NCBI RefSeq assembly: GCF_027943255.1
Contig: NC_072893.1
Coordinates: forward strand, 122,635,784-122,699,783
Source of the DNA: Anastrepha obliqua
Taxonomy: Eukaryota > Arthropoda > Insecta > Diptera > Tephritidae
Length of the DNA stretch: 64,000 nucleotides
Direction of reading: 5' to 3'
In this document: piece after piece, positions 1 through 10,751 of the stretch
How the letters are laid out: every line of letters starts with the position of its first letter
How positions within the stretch are numbered: the stretch's first letter is position 1
Made by a program: the position numbers and the translations under genes
The notes under the pieces: model-generated
What the model was told of the DNA's origin: nothing
Seen by the model: the letters and a program-made list of their open reading frames with translations, nothing else
Database searches by the model: none

Positions 1-198
1 GGGTCGGTCCTTGGCAGGCAATGGAAAAACTCCGAGTGTATTTCTGCCATGAAAAAGCTTTTCATAAAAAATATCTGTCGTTTGTAGTCGGTTTGAAACT
101 GTAGGTCTCTCCATTTGTGAAACAACATCAAGACGCACACCATAAATAGGTAGAGCTCGGCTAAGCACCCAAAAAGTGTGTACGCGTCAATTATGTAT
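1..198 (+). repeat. tRNA-derived SINE copy 1 (5' end cut by window edge)
   Basis: This is the body and tail of a SINE that recurs at 13.95, 16.7, 17.9, 27.9, 38.0 and 63.8 kb. The shared blocks are GGCAATGG, a segment ending in TTTCTGCCATGAAAAAGC, a TGTAGGTCTCTCCATTTGTG block, CATCAAGACGCACACCA, GAGCTCGG, and a terminal CGTCAATTAT. The tRNA-like head would lie before base 1. It is non-coding and was presumably mobilised by a LINE. Confidence 0.85.
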
Positions 199-479
199 GA
201 AAATATTAGTTAATGTAAGTTAAGTTACGTCAAATTAAGTTAAGTTACGTTAATTAAGTTAAGCTACGTTTCGGTACTCCCAATTAAGTTACGTTAACTT
301 AAGTTAAATGATGTTAGGTTTAGTTACATTCAATAGTAATGGTAGTGCCAAGTGTTTCCTATCTTACTCTATCTTTATTTAGATTTACTGATGTTGACTA
401 GTTTCATTAGCTTCTCAACATTTACGTTTTCTCTTCAAATGAGTCTCTACATAAAAAACTGTACTTTTTATTAATGGCT
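199..479. other. No gene seen
   Basis: This is AT-rich sequence. Bases 205-320 carry a degenerate tandem array of a short AAGTTACGTTAA-like unit, roughly ten variants. I see no coding signal on either strand. Confidence 0.5.
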
Positions 480-491
480 GTATACACAGGG

Positions 492-678
492 TACCAGCTG
501 GTCGTAGCAGAGAAAGAGGAAGGCCTCCTCTGTGTTGGAAAGATCAGGTAGAGAAGGACTTGGCTTCACTTGGTGTGTCCACCTGGCGCCGGTTAGCACG
601 AGAAAGAAACGACTGGTGCGCTTTGTTAAACTCGGCCAAAATCGGGTAAGCGGTTATCGCGCCAATTAAGACGAAGAA
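492..678 (+). mobile_element. 5'-truncated non-LTR retrotransposon 3' end with 12-bp target duplication
   Basis: This is the extreme 3' end of the LINE family also seen at 18.2 kb (shared GTACCAGCTGGT, a segment reading AGATCAGGT, GAAGGACTTG, TTGTTAAACTCGGCC). It ends in a short GAAGAAG tract. It is flanked by identical 12-bp copies of GTATACACAGGG at 480-491 and 679-690, as expected of target-primed reverse transcription. No intact ORF remains. The clade (RTE-like?) is inferred from the protein of the 18.2-kb copy. Confidence 0.85.
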
Positions 679-949
679 GTATACACAGGGACTATGTTTA
701 ATTTGTTATTTAGCTTTTATTGGCCCACAGTGCACTGCGACCTCTGATGTGGTCTATTGTGCTTGGCCGCGAGCCTATAATTGAAGACTATAGTACTAAT
801 AAATTTGAGCACTTCTTAAGGCTTTCTGTTGCATTTTTCTAGAGAATGACCGAACTTCGGGTTCGGTTTTTGCTGCGGCAATTCAAATGTATTTTCTAAA
901 ATTACGAAACCAGATGACGCACTTGAGACTTTGACACCCTGGAACTATG

Positions 950-1104
950 GAGCGTTAAAATTAAAGATATTGGCGTTATTTCTAGAGTAAGTTTTCATTT
1001 AATAGACATATAAGTCAGACTATTTTGAAAGCTTACTCGGTGTTAGGGTTTGTGGGGCAAAACAGTTCCAAATGCACTGAACCTTACACTCTTAAATCAT
1101 TATA
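950..1104 (+). pseudogene. Jockey-like LINE reverse transcriptase C-terminal region, left part
   Basis: Translation from 1025 gives residues such as AYSVLGFV and SSKCTEPYTLKSLY. They match the thumb/connection region after the polymerase domain of Jockey-clade elements, where RR(N/H)S..F.(D/E)PYTLK(S/L)LYT is typical. A second copy lies at 6188-6445 and reads AMLAFVRRHSYDFSDPYTLK. The frame is cut at 1104 by a mariner and resumes at 2201. Earlier RT motifs are missing or unreadable. Upstream limit uncertain. Confidence 0.75.
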
Positions 1105-2200
1105 CGAGTACGAGGTGAATTTGCGAATTTTGAATTTTCGCAGGCTACGTGTTTCGAATTTCGATTTTTTTGTGGTGATATGTTGGTACTCATGTCTCTC
1201 ACTCATGCCGACGAGTTCAGCCATTTTGAATGTTCAGTTAATTGTTGACAGCTGCCTTGCTTGCTCGTGTTTCAGCTCGTCTTCGATTTTTACCTATTCA
1301 AAAAGATGGATCAAAGAACCTGTATCAAATTTTGTGTGAAAAATGAAATTAAGGGTGCGGATGCATTCCGAATGTTGACTGTGTCATACGGAGAAGCCAC
1401 TTTGGACCAAAGCAACGTTTATCGGTGGTACAAAATGTTCTCTTGGGGCTCAATTTCGACTAAAAGCAGCTTCGCATGAACATTGCTAATGAGATGTTGG
1501 ACTCTGTCTGCGACGACCCAAATTTGCTCCAGAGGGTCATAACTGGTGACGAGTCGTGGGGTAATGGTTATGACGTCGAAACTGAAGCTCAATCATCTCA
1601 ATGGAAGCTGCCGCACGAACCAAGACCGAAAAAACCGCGCCAAGTTCGGTCGAATGTAAAGGTTTTGCTTACCATTTTCTTCGATTCCGGCGGCGTTGTG
1701 CATCATTAGTTCTTCTCACAGGGTAAAACGGTCAATAAGGAATATTACCTGCAAGTTATGCGCAATTTGAGCGAAGCAATCCGCCAGAATCGACCGCATT
1801 TGTGGAAGAACAAAAATTGGCTCTTGCATCACGATAACGCCCCTGCTCACACATCGTTGCTTGTGCGCGACTTTTTGGCCAAAAACAACACACCAATGAT
1901 GCCACAGCCACCGTATTCCCCAGATCTGGCCCCCTGTGACTTTTTCTTGTTCCCAAAACTGAAGTAGCCCATGAAAGAACGACACTACGATTGATGAGAT
2001 AAAGACGGCATCGAAGGAGGAGCTGAACAAGTTAAAAAAATTATTTTTTGAAGTGCTTCTAAGATTGGAAAAAACGTTGGCACAAGTGCATAATATCTCA
2101 TGGGGATTACTTTGAAGGGAACAAAATAGATATTATTCAATAAATAAATAATTTTTGAAAAAAAAACACAAAATTCGCGATACTTTTTGAGCACACCTCG
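1105..2200 (+). mobile_element. Decayed mariner transposon inserted in the Jockey-like LINE
   Basis: TA target duplications lie at 1103-1104 and 2201-2202, with imperfect inverted ends sharing CGAGGTG and GCGAATTTTG. The transposase is in pieces. 1306-1440 is an N-terminal helix-turn-helix (MDQRTCIKFCVKNE, then SNVYRWYKMFS). 1476-1700 is a catalytic part with VITGDESW (first Asp). 1758-1967 has LHHDNAPAHTS (second Asp) and PPYSPDLAPCDFFLFP (third Asp of the mariner DDD triad). The segment between HTH and catalytic core is deleted, and stops and frameshifts break the rest, so it cannot be autonomous. Removing it restores the LINE frame (SLY-T-SSVRSNLEYATF). Confidence 0.9.
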
Positions 2201-2660
2201 TATACGTCTTCCGTTCGATCCAATTTGGAATACGCTACTTTCATTTGGAGACCAGTCATAAAATCTACATAAACAGAATTGAACGAGCCCATAAATTTTT
2301 ATTAAACGTTATTCTACGTTCATTGAGTTTTGTTGAACCGATTCCTACATATCAATCTTGTTTGCTTTTAATTAATCTAAAGTCTGTTAACTAATTATTA
2401 CTTGGACTTCGGTTCGACCTTAAAAATTGATGTTTGGTCGTTCTGTACACATTACCAAAGGTTTTGGAGTCACTCCATCTAGACGAGTGTGTTGGTGCAT
2501 CTAGCTCGGTGCTTGGCTTGCGTGAACTTTGCTTCTGTCTACTTCCACCAAACGTCCAGACAATTTTACAAATTATATATCTAATAAAAATGCTGCCCAA
2601 AATGCGACTACTTTGCTATATTCTTGTTAATTCTAGCCTAAAAGAAAAAAATTAAAGCAT
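2201..2660 (+). pseudogene. Jockey-like LINE reverse transcriptase C-terminus, right part
   Basis: This continues the LINE interrupted by the mariner. The frame from 2203 reads TSSVRSNLEYATFIW, followed by degenerate IERAHKFLLN- and FVEPIPTYQS-like residues, the usual Jockey C-terminal pattern. Several stops are present. The stretch to about 2655 (ILVNSSLK) is probably the end of the ORF2 region. Exact 3' end not determined. Confidence 0.7.
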
Positions 2661-3922
2661 AGAATCACTTCCTATCCCTTTTCCATCCCATACACCCCCA
2701 AATTATTTTGATCTATACGCCTCAAAGCACAAATACAATTTGTAACAATTTTCCAAACGGATAATATTGTAGCAAACATTTTAATAATCATCAAGCCACA
2801 CATAAACCAACCATTCAACACACATTCATACAACCAACATTCACTGTCGCCGTTAGAGAGTTCATATACAAATTGTTTGGTATATACTTGAGGGTAAATA
2901 AAATGAAATCACAAAACGAAGTTGTACCGACAAACACTCAGGCGTACATTATATAACGCAAAAAAGACACAAAGAGGGAGAGAAAGAGAGCAGAAGTGAG
3001 AGTGAGCGAGCAGCATGCAATAAAAATGCAGCAACAGCACCACATACAAGTGTTGTAGCATACGCTGAGGCGCAACTCCTACAATCCACTCACACAAACA
3101 AACTAATGCGGCCGCAAATTGGTGGTGTCTATACAATTTTTACGCAATATGGCGAGCCCTTCAGCCGGAAGTCAAGTGTGGCGTTCACTAATGATGACAT
3201 AATAGCTTGGCATTTGACGTGCTTGTTATTTTTGTTGCTGTTATTGTGGTGGTTGTGATTTGGTTGTTCTGTGACGGCAACTTATTGTTGAACGGACGGT
3301 TTTCATATGTTTTTTGTTGTTATTGCTCGTGTTGATGAGACCAACCGCTGTGCTTTGTTTATTTGCTTGATTTTAAAAGTAGAAAAGTTTAAAAATCATT
3401 AAAATCAAGTGCCGCAGGTTAGAGAGAAGTAAAAGAAAAATTATCTACGTATTACGTTTTGTAACAGTTGGCAAAAAGATACATACATACATACATATGT
3501 ATATAACATTTTTTTATCATTTATAGCATTTTATTGTCCTGTTGATTTGAGTATAATAGCATAATTTTTTTTGTTTGCTTTTTAGCGCAGCAAAGAATTT
3601 GTAATCGCTAGAAATGCTCTAAAGATGGTCGGAAAATTTCAGATATCGGCATATCGATAGAAATGAGTGCATATATTTTCTGGCATAAAGGATAGTAACT
3701 CCTTTGCTAGGTCAAAATTATTACTTATTTTCTATGGTTCTAAGGACGAACAAAGGCCCAAATGCTTCGAAGTAACTTGGAAATAACTTAATTTTCACTT
3801 CGAGACACATTTTTTCTTAGGCATTATAGCTTTAGAGCCAGCTACATCATCCTCCTACTCGCTGGTTCACATAATTTTGCCCTAATTGCTCAATGACCTG
3901 ATTTAAAATAGATTTTACGGTT
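2661..3922. other. No gene seen
   Basis: This is non-coding AT-rich DNA. It has a purine-rich GAGAG tract at about 2970-3012 and a small (CATA)n microsatellite at 3480-3503. Short open frames here lack protein-like composition. Confidence 0.5.
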
Positions 3923-4450
3923 TTACGAGGCTCGCTTGAAAAGTACGTGCAAAGTCAGAGAGATGGCACTGCTGACGCGTATCGACGCTATGTTTAGTTG
4001 TAGCATCTCTTGGACGAACACACACTAGCTTCAGTTAGATCGGTCCATTTTTATGGTTAAATGGAGGAAGTCCAGCGATTTGCCTTTTTCATAAAGACAA
4101 CGCAACAGCTCTCAGCCTCAGTTGTGGGCGCAAAATTAAGGAAAATGGCGCTCTAACGCGTATCACATCCCTCTAATGGCTAGACTTGGTTCGATCGGAT
4201 CCCTCGGATTACATTTGCGCATTTGTTCCGCAATTTGAAGAAATGGCTGGCGGGAAATAGACTTTATTCAGGTGAGAAGGTGATTGCAGAAACGAATGGC
4301 TATTTTCCAGATTTCGAAAAATCCTATTATTCGGAGAGGATCCATAAACTGGAGCAGTGTTGTGCGAAGTGTATAATCACGATTGCCTTATTGAAAAAAG
4401 ACTTGAGGGCGTTCAAAAGACCTTTGTGTCCGAACCTTTGAAGCCGAAAA
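3923..4450 (+). mobile_element. Internally deleted mariner remnant
   Basis: The left end resembles a mariner terminus (TA then CGAGGCTCGCTTGAAAAG). The 3' coding part at about 4203-4380 reads PSDY...LFRNLKKWLAGN, then VIAETNGYFPDFEKSYY and IHKLEQCCAKC. This is the characteristic C-terminus of mariner transposases after the third catalytic Asp. Most of the transposase between is missing. The right end was not located. Confidence 0.7.
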
Positions 4451-4689
4451 CTAAGGAGATCCTGTGATGTTCGGAATATACATCTCTACGAACCCTATCC
4501 TCGAGCTTTGAGCCATCATGTGTACAAATTCATCAGGAGTAAAAACTAACATTTTTTAACAATGATTAAAAAATTGTGAAAAAAATCGAAAAAAAATTCA
4601 GCTGACTTAATTGGAATTTTCTCGCTATTAATGACTCGAACGTAAATATATAAATTTTTTTTTTATCGGAACAGACTAGCAAATACAGC

Positions 4690-5850
4690 ACTTAGCCGAC
4701 ATTAAGTCCATTGTACTGCACTCGGGTTCCCTTTTTAATTTTCTTTAAATCTACCCGATCTCCGAAGAAATCTGTGTAGATGCTGTGGTGCCAAGGACCC
4801 ATGGTGATCGCTTCTTAACACATCAGGGCCAAAGACCTCAAATCTGATTCGAGCGAAGGCTTGGCAGACGCACAGAAAGTGGTCCGCTGTCTCACCCTCC
4901 TCTCCACGCTAGGTAGAGTGCACTGTCTTTTCCACGTGCTTCGCCCATAGAAAGTGGCCCGCCATCAGTCCAACCAGCAGCTTACAGTTTCTTTTGCTTA
5001 ATAACAGGAGGCTCTGCGATAGTCGGTTGGACATGATAGGTAACATCAGTTTTGCCATCTGCAGCCTCTCTCAGGCTGTCAGGCTCGCTTGTAACCCGTT
5101 TGCTAACCGTGGCTTTGATGGCTGCAGAAGGGAGTGGCAGAACTAGTTTCGGGCTAAAGAAGTTGGCCTCGGGGCCCGTCCTAGCTAAAGAGGCAGACAT
5201 CTCGTTACCCGCGATAGCCACGTGTCCCGGGACCCATGTTAGCATCAGATAATTATGTTTACCGACAAAGTTCAGCCTTGTTTTACAGGACTTAACTACC
5301 CTTGAAGTGGTTGGAGAGCTGTCTAAGGTCATGGGCGCAGCTTTACTGTCGCTGCAGACACATACAGATCTGCCTCTCCATCTGTTTCCTACAACAAAGT
5401 TTATTGAACAGCATACGCGCCCGCTTGAAACACAGATGCGTGCATTGCAAGAGCAAAGAGTATTTTTGTCCCGTTGGATTCCACGTAGACATCAGAGCCA
5501 GAACCACGAAAATGTGAAAACAGTGTTTGCCGAGCTCATTTTCAGAGTTTGACCACAATTGAGCCTCTGCAGCACCACACTGTATCTCTTTTCAAGTACG
5601 ACTCTTGAGTAGTCATATGCCCATTTTTGAAAGTCCCTCTGCCTCGCTCAACGGGAGCTGACTAAGGCGAGTGATATACTCTGCAGGAATGCAAGGTAGC
5701 TCAACTGCTGTTAGTAGCTATTCTAGCTGAAGGTCTGGCCTGAAGTCCATAAGCTTCTCATAGAAAGAGTTTGAGATTCATAAGGGCATCCATTTTTGAT
5801 CCATCCGTGAATATTTGCATCTTTAATTTTATAGAACGGTACTGGATTTA
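4690..5850 (-). mobile_element. LINE fragment with RNase H domain and C-terminal Cys/His region
   Basis: Read on the minus strand, motifs occur in order. They are FTDGSKMD (about 5815, first RNase H Asp), GSGSDVYVES (about 5500), ASVFQAGAYA, TWVPGHVAIAGNEMSASLAR (about 5230-5180, RNase H C-terminal signature), then WAKHVEKTVH and ETADHFLCVCQAF (about 4930-4850, zinc-knuckle-like region). This layout is that of I/R1-type LINEs carrying a C-terminal RNase H. Frames shift repeatedly, and 5510-5800 contains unmatched sequence, possibly an insertion. Inactive. Confidence 0.8.
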
Positions 5851-5870
5851 CTAGCAGTTTTGATCCCGAA

Positions 5871-6597
5871 GTGAATATCCACCCAACAGTGTCTAATTTA
5901 GCTGTATTTTCGGATGATTATATCGCTGCCTTCCAATCAGGGCACCAGGTTGACACCGTTTATACCGAATTCTCTAAGGTCTTTGATTGGATTTCCCATA
6001 TAATACTAAAGAAAAAATTAGCCAGCATTGGCTTCTACTCAGCTTTCTTAAGTTGGATCTCATCTTACTTGCAGAATCGCCATTGTTTGGTCGTCGTCGG
6101 CAATGTTAAGTCTCTTCCTTTTGTTGCTTGCTCTGGGACTCCACAACATAGTATTCAAATTACCTTTTTCAAGCCTGCCACTGTTACTTGGGTGTATTAT
6201 TTGATTCGCAGCTTACTTTTACTAGTCATATAAATTTAATTATTGCCAAATCTTACGCTATGCTTGCTTTTGTTCGGCGCCACAGCTACGATTTCTCAGA
6301 CCCTTATACGCTGAAGCTTTTGTATACGGCGTGGGCGTTCCAGAATTCTAGAATTGAAAAAATTCAGAAAGTAATCTTACATTTCGCTTTGCGTAATTTA
6401 CGCTTTTCGGATCCTATCCCTACATATGAAGCGAATACTTATTGATCAACTTAAAATCATTGCAGAGCAGGAGAATAATCCTATCTTTATCTTTCATTTT
6501 TGACTTAATCCGAAGTGCTGTTGACTGCCCGGTACTTTTTGAGAGGATTTTCTTTAATATTCCGGCCAGAGCTCTGCGTAGGTCGGAGTTCTTCTGA
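5871..6597 (+). pseudogene. Jockey-like LINE reverse transcriptase fragment
   Basis: The frames give HQVDTVYTEFSKVFDWISH, a decayed motif A in which D.SKAFD is expected. They continue with FLSWISSYLQNR, then VYYLIRSL..., MGVLFDSQLTFTSHI, AMLAFVRRHSYDFSDPYTLK, SRIEKIQKV, FSDPIPTYE and finally SFIFDLIRSAVDCPVLFERI. This is the order of Jockey RT palm, thumb and C-terminus. The FADD catalytic box is missing, with a deletion near 6160. It is the same family as the fragment split by the mariner at 1.1 kb. It abuts the terminal repeat of the next element. Confidence 0.8.
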
Positions 6598-8404
6598 GAG
6601 TTTTCCAATAAGAGGTGTTATTCCCGTAAAAGATCAATGGTTTCGTTGCTTGTGTGGCACGTAGTGTTGTCTTGTTGGAAGTAAACGTTGTCCAGATCAA
6701 TAACATCCAATTCCGGCCATAAAAAGTCGTTCATCATTTCCCGATAGCGCAATCCATTCACCGTAATTGTTGCTCCAGCTTCATTTTCGAAAAAGTAAGG
6801 TCCAATAACTCCGCCGTACCATAAACCGCACCAAACAGTCACACATTGAGGATAGAGAGGCTTTTCAATAATAATTCTTGGATTTTCTGAGCCTCAGATC
6901 CGACAATTTTGCTTGTTGACGAAGCCACCGAGGTGGAAATGGGCCTCATCACTCAAGATGATTTTTCGATGGAATTCCGGATCACTTTCATGCATTTTAA
7001 CGACCCAATCAGCAAAGACACGACGTTGTTGATGATCGGCCGACTTTTTTTTTCCATTTATGTTATACATCTGTCCATTGACATTAAGTACGTTGTTTAA
7101 CAATTTGGCCAGGATTTACATACATCGCTTAATGACCAGTGCCAAAGCAATAAAAATTAAAATAAACGAAATAATATACAATTAAATAATATTCAATACA
7201 AATTTTACTCTACATAATTACAATTGTACAACAATTTAACAGCAATTTAACCCCTTTGCACATTTATTATTTTCTAGCATTCATTAAGTCGCTTGGTCGA
7301 GTTCTCTTTAAGCGTCTTTCAGTGTTTTTTTTTTATTTTTATTGGAACTGCAGTAAATTTTGTTTTGGTAGTAAATATAACTTGTACGGTTTTGTCTTCA
7401 TTTATTTTTAGGCACCAATTATCGAACCATTCCTTAACTGCGTTTGTGTATCGCTGCAGTTTTTCAGTAGCGATAGTTAAGCTTTTGTCCGATGCCAATA
7501 GTATTGTATCGTCTGCGAACGTAGCAATTGATGAATTAGTTTCGTCAGGAGGTGGTATGTCTGCGGTGAATAAAACATATAGTAGAGGTCCAACAACGCT
7601 TCCTTGCGGAACTCCAGCAGTTATTTGATGAATATCTGAACATTGATTGTCATATTTAATATAGAAACGTCGGTTAGTTAGGTAGCTTTTTATGATAAGA
7701 TAGTAGTCAAAAGGAATCATTATTTTTATTTTGTGGAGTAAGCCTTTGTGCCACACTTTGTCAAACGCTTTAGCTACGTCTAAGAATACTGCCGCACAAT
7801 AACGATTGTTTTCAAAGTCTGATTGGATTTTATTTGTAATTCTGTTGATCTGTTGGATAGTCGAATGTTTTTTTCTTATACGTTTTTTCTCCAGAAATTG
7901 GGTTAGTCGATCATGCAGTAATTTTTCAGCAATTTTAGATATTGTCGGTAGTAAGCTTATTGGTCTATAAGATGATACGGTAGTTGGATCTTTACCCGGT
8001 TTTGGCAATGCAATAATCTCTGCCACTTTCCAGAGTTTCGGAAAATATTGCCAGCGAAACATGGCATTAAAAACGTTTCGCAAAAATATATTTGCCGACT
8101 TGAGTTCTTGTGTTAACTGGACTTCATAAGCCTTAAGACCCAAATTTTTATGCAAAATACGGTGTAATGACGTTTGTGGAATGCCTAATTCCAAAGAACG
8201 ACGAGGAATGGACAAACCTGGGTTTTCTTCAAAACATTTGTATAGTAAATTTTAATAATTTCAATGCGTTGTTTAAGCGTGTATCGTTCCATTTTCATTA
8301 ATTGCGTAGTTTCTACTTGTCAAATATCAAAAAATGAGAGCTTCAAAAGTGACATCAACCGAAATAGCAGGCTATTCAAAATAACACCTGCTATTGGAAA
8401 ACCC
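6598..8404 (-). mobile_element. Mariner/Tc1-type transposon with a nested LINE
   Basis: Inverted ends match at 6601-6621 and 8381-8401 (shared TTTTCCAATA, then AGGTGTTAT). On the minus strand the transposase starts at about 8292 (MERYTLKQRIEIIKIYY). After a frameshift it reads PGLSIPRRSLELGIPQTSLH and QLTQELKSA. The reading is broken at 8101 by a LINE and resumes at about 7045 with ADHQQRRVFADWVVKMHE and KIILSDEAHFHLGGFVNKQN (first Asp). It then reads VWCGLWYGGVIGPYFFENE and VYFQQDNTTCHTS (second Asp). The C-terminal third, including the third catalytic acid, is deleted up to the terminal repeat. Confidence 0.85.
7047..8093 (-). mobile_element. 5'-truncated Jockey-clade LINE inserted into the mariner
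   Basis: The minus-strand frame (about 8090 to 7319) encodes a fairly intact reverse transcriptase palm. It reads PKPGKDPTTVSSYRPISLLP, CAAVFLDVAKAFDKVWH (motif A Asp), ITAGVPQGSVVGPLLYVLFT (motif B) and IATFADDTILLA (catalytic FADD), then LKINEDKTVQVIF. The thumb is lost. A poly(A) tail (T run at 7047 on the plus strand) and 8-bp flanking copies of GCCGACTT at 7039-7046 and 8094-8101 define the insertion precisely. It lacks ORF1 and endonuclease, so it is dead on arrival. Confidence 0.9.
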
Positions 8405-8776
8405 TTTTTGTTGCTCTTTCAAAATCCCTTTATGTCCAGAACACTCCTTTTAATAGAACCTTAATTGAGTTTAATAAAATCGCTAAATTTGTTGGTATAG
8501 ATTTCTCATTTTCAAAAGATCACCTATTCAAATCTTTGAATATTTATTATAAATAGTTTTATTGTACTTTCTTGTTTTATTGCCTATTGTTTCGCGGCTA
8601 GGCATTTCAAATGAATTTGTATGCAAAGCTTGGATTTCAAGAATAGTCTCGAGCGTCACCACATGTAGAAAAGTTTCGAAAAAGATTTCAAATTGCTCTC
8701 GTCCTAATTATTTTCACAGTAGTGTTAAAGTAATGCGATAAATTAGCGGTATTAGTGTGCCAGCCTGCTTGCCTTG
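8405..8776. other. No gene seen
   Basis: This is AT-rich spacer between the mariner and the hAT element. No protein-like frame on either strand. Confidence 0.5.
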
Positions 8777-8784
8777 CATGAAAC

Positions 8785-10309
8785 TAGGGTTTGCAGCCCC
8801 GGGATCCCGAAATCCCGGGGTCCCGGTGTTTTTTCAAATCCCGAAATCCCGGGATTGAAATAACTAATCCCGGGATATAATTTTTGTCTGAATTATATTT
8901 TGAAATTTTTTTCTCATCAAAATTTTCTAAGAATTTAATTCTCAGAAAATTTATTTTTTTTTATGATATTTTTGACAGCGATGGATTCCTTGACAGTAGT
9001 CAGAGTCGTAGAAGAAATGAGATAACCGAAACAAGTATTGGTCCACTGATAAATAAGGTACGAAAAATCATATCAATGTTCAGAAGGTCACCAACAAAGA
9101 ATGATTTATTACAACAATATATCCGAGCAGAATTTGGCAAGGACATTGTCTTATTACAAGACTGCAAGACGAGGTGGAGCAGTCTTTTGTCAATGGTGGA
9201 ACGTTTCTATTTACTGAAAGATTGCACACAAAAAGCATTAATAGACATAAAAAATACAGATAAATCACTAGATTTATCTCATGATGATATTCAAATGTTA
9301 TTTGATATAATTACTGCTTTTGTACCAATAAAAACAACTGTTGAAGCACTCTGTCGTCGAGATAGCAATCTGTTTACAGCAGACATAGCCATTAATTTTA
9401 TGCTAAAGAAGCTTAAAGATGCAAACAGTGCTATAAGTAAAAAATTATATGCAGCTCTCATTCTTCGTATGGAAGAACGCCGCACAGATCTAAGTGGTTT
9501 ACTGCAATACTTACACAATGGTATAAGCAACGTCTCAGGAATAGATTTTGTCACAGTTCCTTCTTCAATTAAATGCCGTAAATTAATAGTGGACTTGCTT
9601 GAAAGACTAGACGCTTCAAATCCCACTGCATTACTAACAGCTCATGCAACTGGATCTTCTATTTCAAATGAGGTAAACCTTGAAATTGATTCAGAATTTG
9701 ATTCAATAACTGAATCAATTTGTACACAAAAACCATTAAGTGTAGCAGAAGAACTAGATAAAGTTATTAAAGAGGGATATGCACCAATGCAGCCTATTAG
9801 ATTTGAGACACTGTCATCAAAAATTCAAAAAGAAATGTCTCTTTCTGAAAATGGAGGGAGACGTGGTGACTACCTGGAAAGAACATACTCCTATTTAATG
9901 ACGATAAAACCTACTAGTGTAGAGTCTGAACGAGCATTTTCTTCGGCAGGACAATTTGCAACAAAAATAAGAAGCCGTTTGAACGATGAAACGCTGGACG
10001 AGTTGTGTTTTCTAAAAGCTTATTTACAACAACACAAGAAATGTTAATTTCATTATGTATTATACTATTTTTTATTTGTTTTTTATGATGAATTAAGTTT
10101 TGTTTTGTTTTGTTTCAATAAATAATAATATTAAACCAATTTTTTAATTATGTTTTCAGTTTTTTTGTACTTTCAACTATGATAATGTGTAAGTATTTTT
10201 CATAAATAGTCCAATCCTAATCCCGGTACCAATCCCGGGATCCCGGGATTTGGATAATGTAATCCCGAAATCCCGGGATTGAAAATATAACACGAGATTG
10301 CAAACCCTA
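8785..10309 (+). mobile_element. hAT superfamily DNA transposon, internally truncated
   Basis: The terminal inverted repeats TAGGGTTTGC (8785) and GCAAACCCTA (10309) are flanked by a perfect 8-bp target duplication CATGAAAC (8777-8784 and 10310-10317), diagnostic of hAT. Both subterminal regions carry several copies of the palindromic motif AATCCCGGGATT with ATCCCGAAATCCCGGG, probably transposase binding sites. About 100-bp ends enclose a single coding region. The good TIRs and TSD suggest a fairly young insertion. Confidence 0.95.
8884..10047 (+). CDS. hAT transposase, C-terminal part (387 codons open, no ATG start)
   Basis: This open frame has no ATG at its 5' end (it opens at a TTG codon), so the true N-terminus is missing. 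The first residues (FYDIFDSDGFLD) look like translated non-coding DNA. From about residue 40 the protein is hAT-like: LLQDCKTRWSSLLSMVERFY (the CxxxRWxS block) and, near the end, SVESERAFSSAGQFATKIRS, the dimerisation motif of hAT transposases. The BED zinc finger and the first catalytic Asp region are absent, so I infer a non-autonomous derivative. The frame is uninterrupted for 1.16 kb, unusual among the elements here. Confidence 0.85.
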   Translation: MSELYFEIFFSSKFSKNLILRKFIFFYDIFDSDGFLDSSQSRRRNEITETSIGPLINKVRKIISMFRRSPTKNDLLQQYIRAEFGKDIVLLQDCKTRWSSLLSMVERFYLLKDCTQKALIDIKNTDKSLDLSHDDIQMLFDIITAFVPIKTTVEALCRRDSNLFTADIAINFMLKKLKDANSAISKKLYAALILRMEERRTDLSGLLQYLHNGISNVSGIDFVTVPSSIKCRKLIVDLLERLDASNPTALLTAHATGSSISNEVNLEIDSEFDSITESICTQKPLSVAEELDKVIKEGYAPMQPIRFETLSSKIQKEMSLSENGGRRGDYLERTYSYLMTIKPTSVESERAFSSAGQFATKIRSRLNDETLDELCFLKAYLQQHKKC

Positions 10310-10317
10310 CATGAAAC

Positions 10318-10749
10318 GGCAGTTGTGTGCGAGCTGCTTAATTGAAATTTAAACAAGTCAAAATCAAACACCAAAGTGCTGCGGGCAATATGTACGAGTA
10401 CAAGTGGCGGGTGTGAAGTGATATCACAACACGGTCGCTAAACACTCCCATGACAATATGTGAAATACACCCCTGCGCACACTGGCACAACGGAAGAGGC
10501 TGAACGCCTGCACAAGCACTTCAAATGCTAAAACACATACACATACACATATGGCACATAAACTGTGTGATTATGGCCCGGAAATAGCACTAAAGCCGTA
10601 AATAGTTATTTATAAATAAAAAATAATAAAAAACACGCTATCAATGGCTTATGAACTACCCTGTTAAGGGTTTAATTTGCTTGACAAAGTTTTTGTGCAA
10701 ACAAATGATTGCTTTTGTTGCTGCGGTTACGAATATTTTGCATAGTTAT
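10318..10749. other. No gene seen
   Basis: Unique-looking AT-rich DNA between two DNA transposons. No credible frame. Confidence 0.5.
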
Positions 10750-10751
10750 TA

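Noticed and set aside
7293..7628. Plus-strand 111-codon frame
   Set aside because: It is antisense to the well-supported LINE reverse transcriptase on the minus strand.
9291..9626. Minus-strand 111-codon frame
   Set aside because: It is antisense to the hAT transposase, which has conserved motifs on the plus strand.
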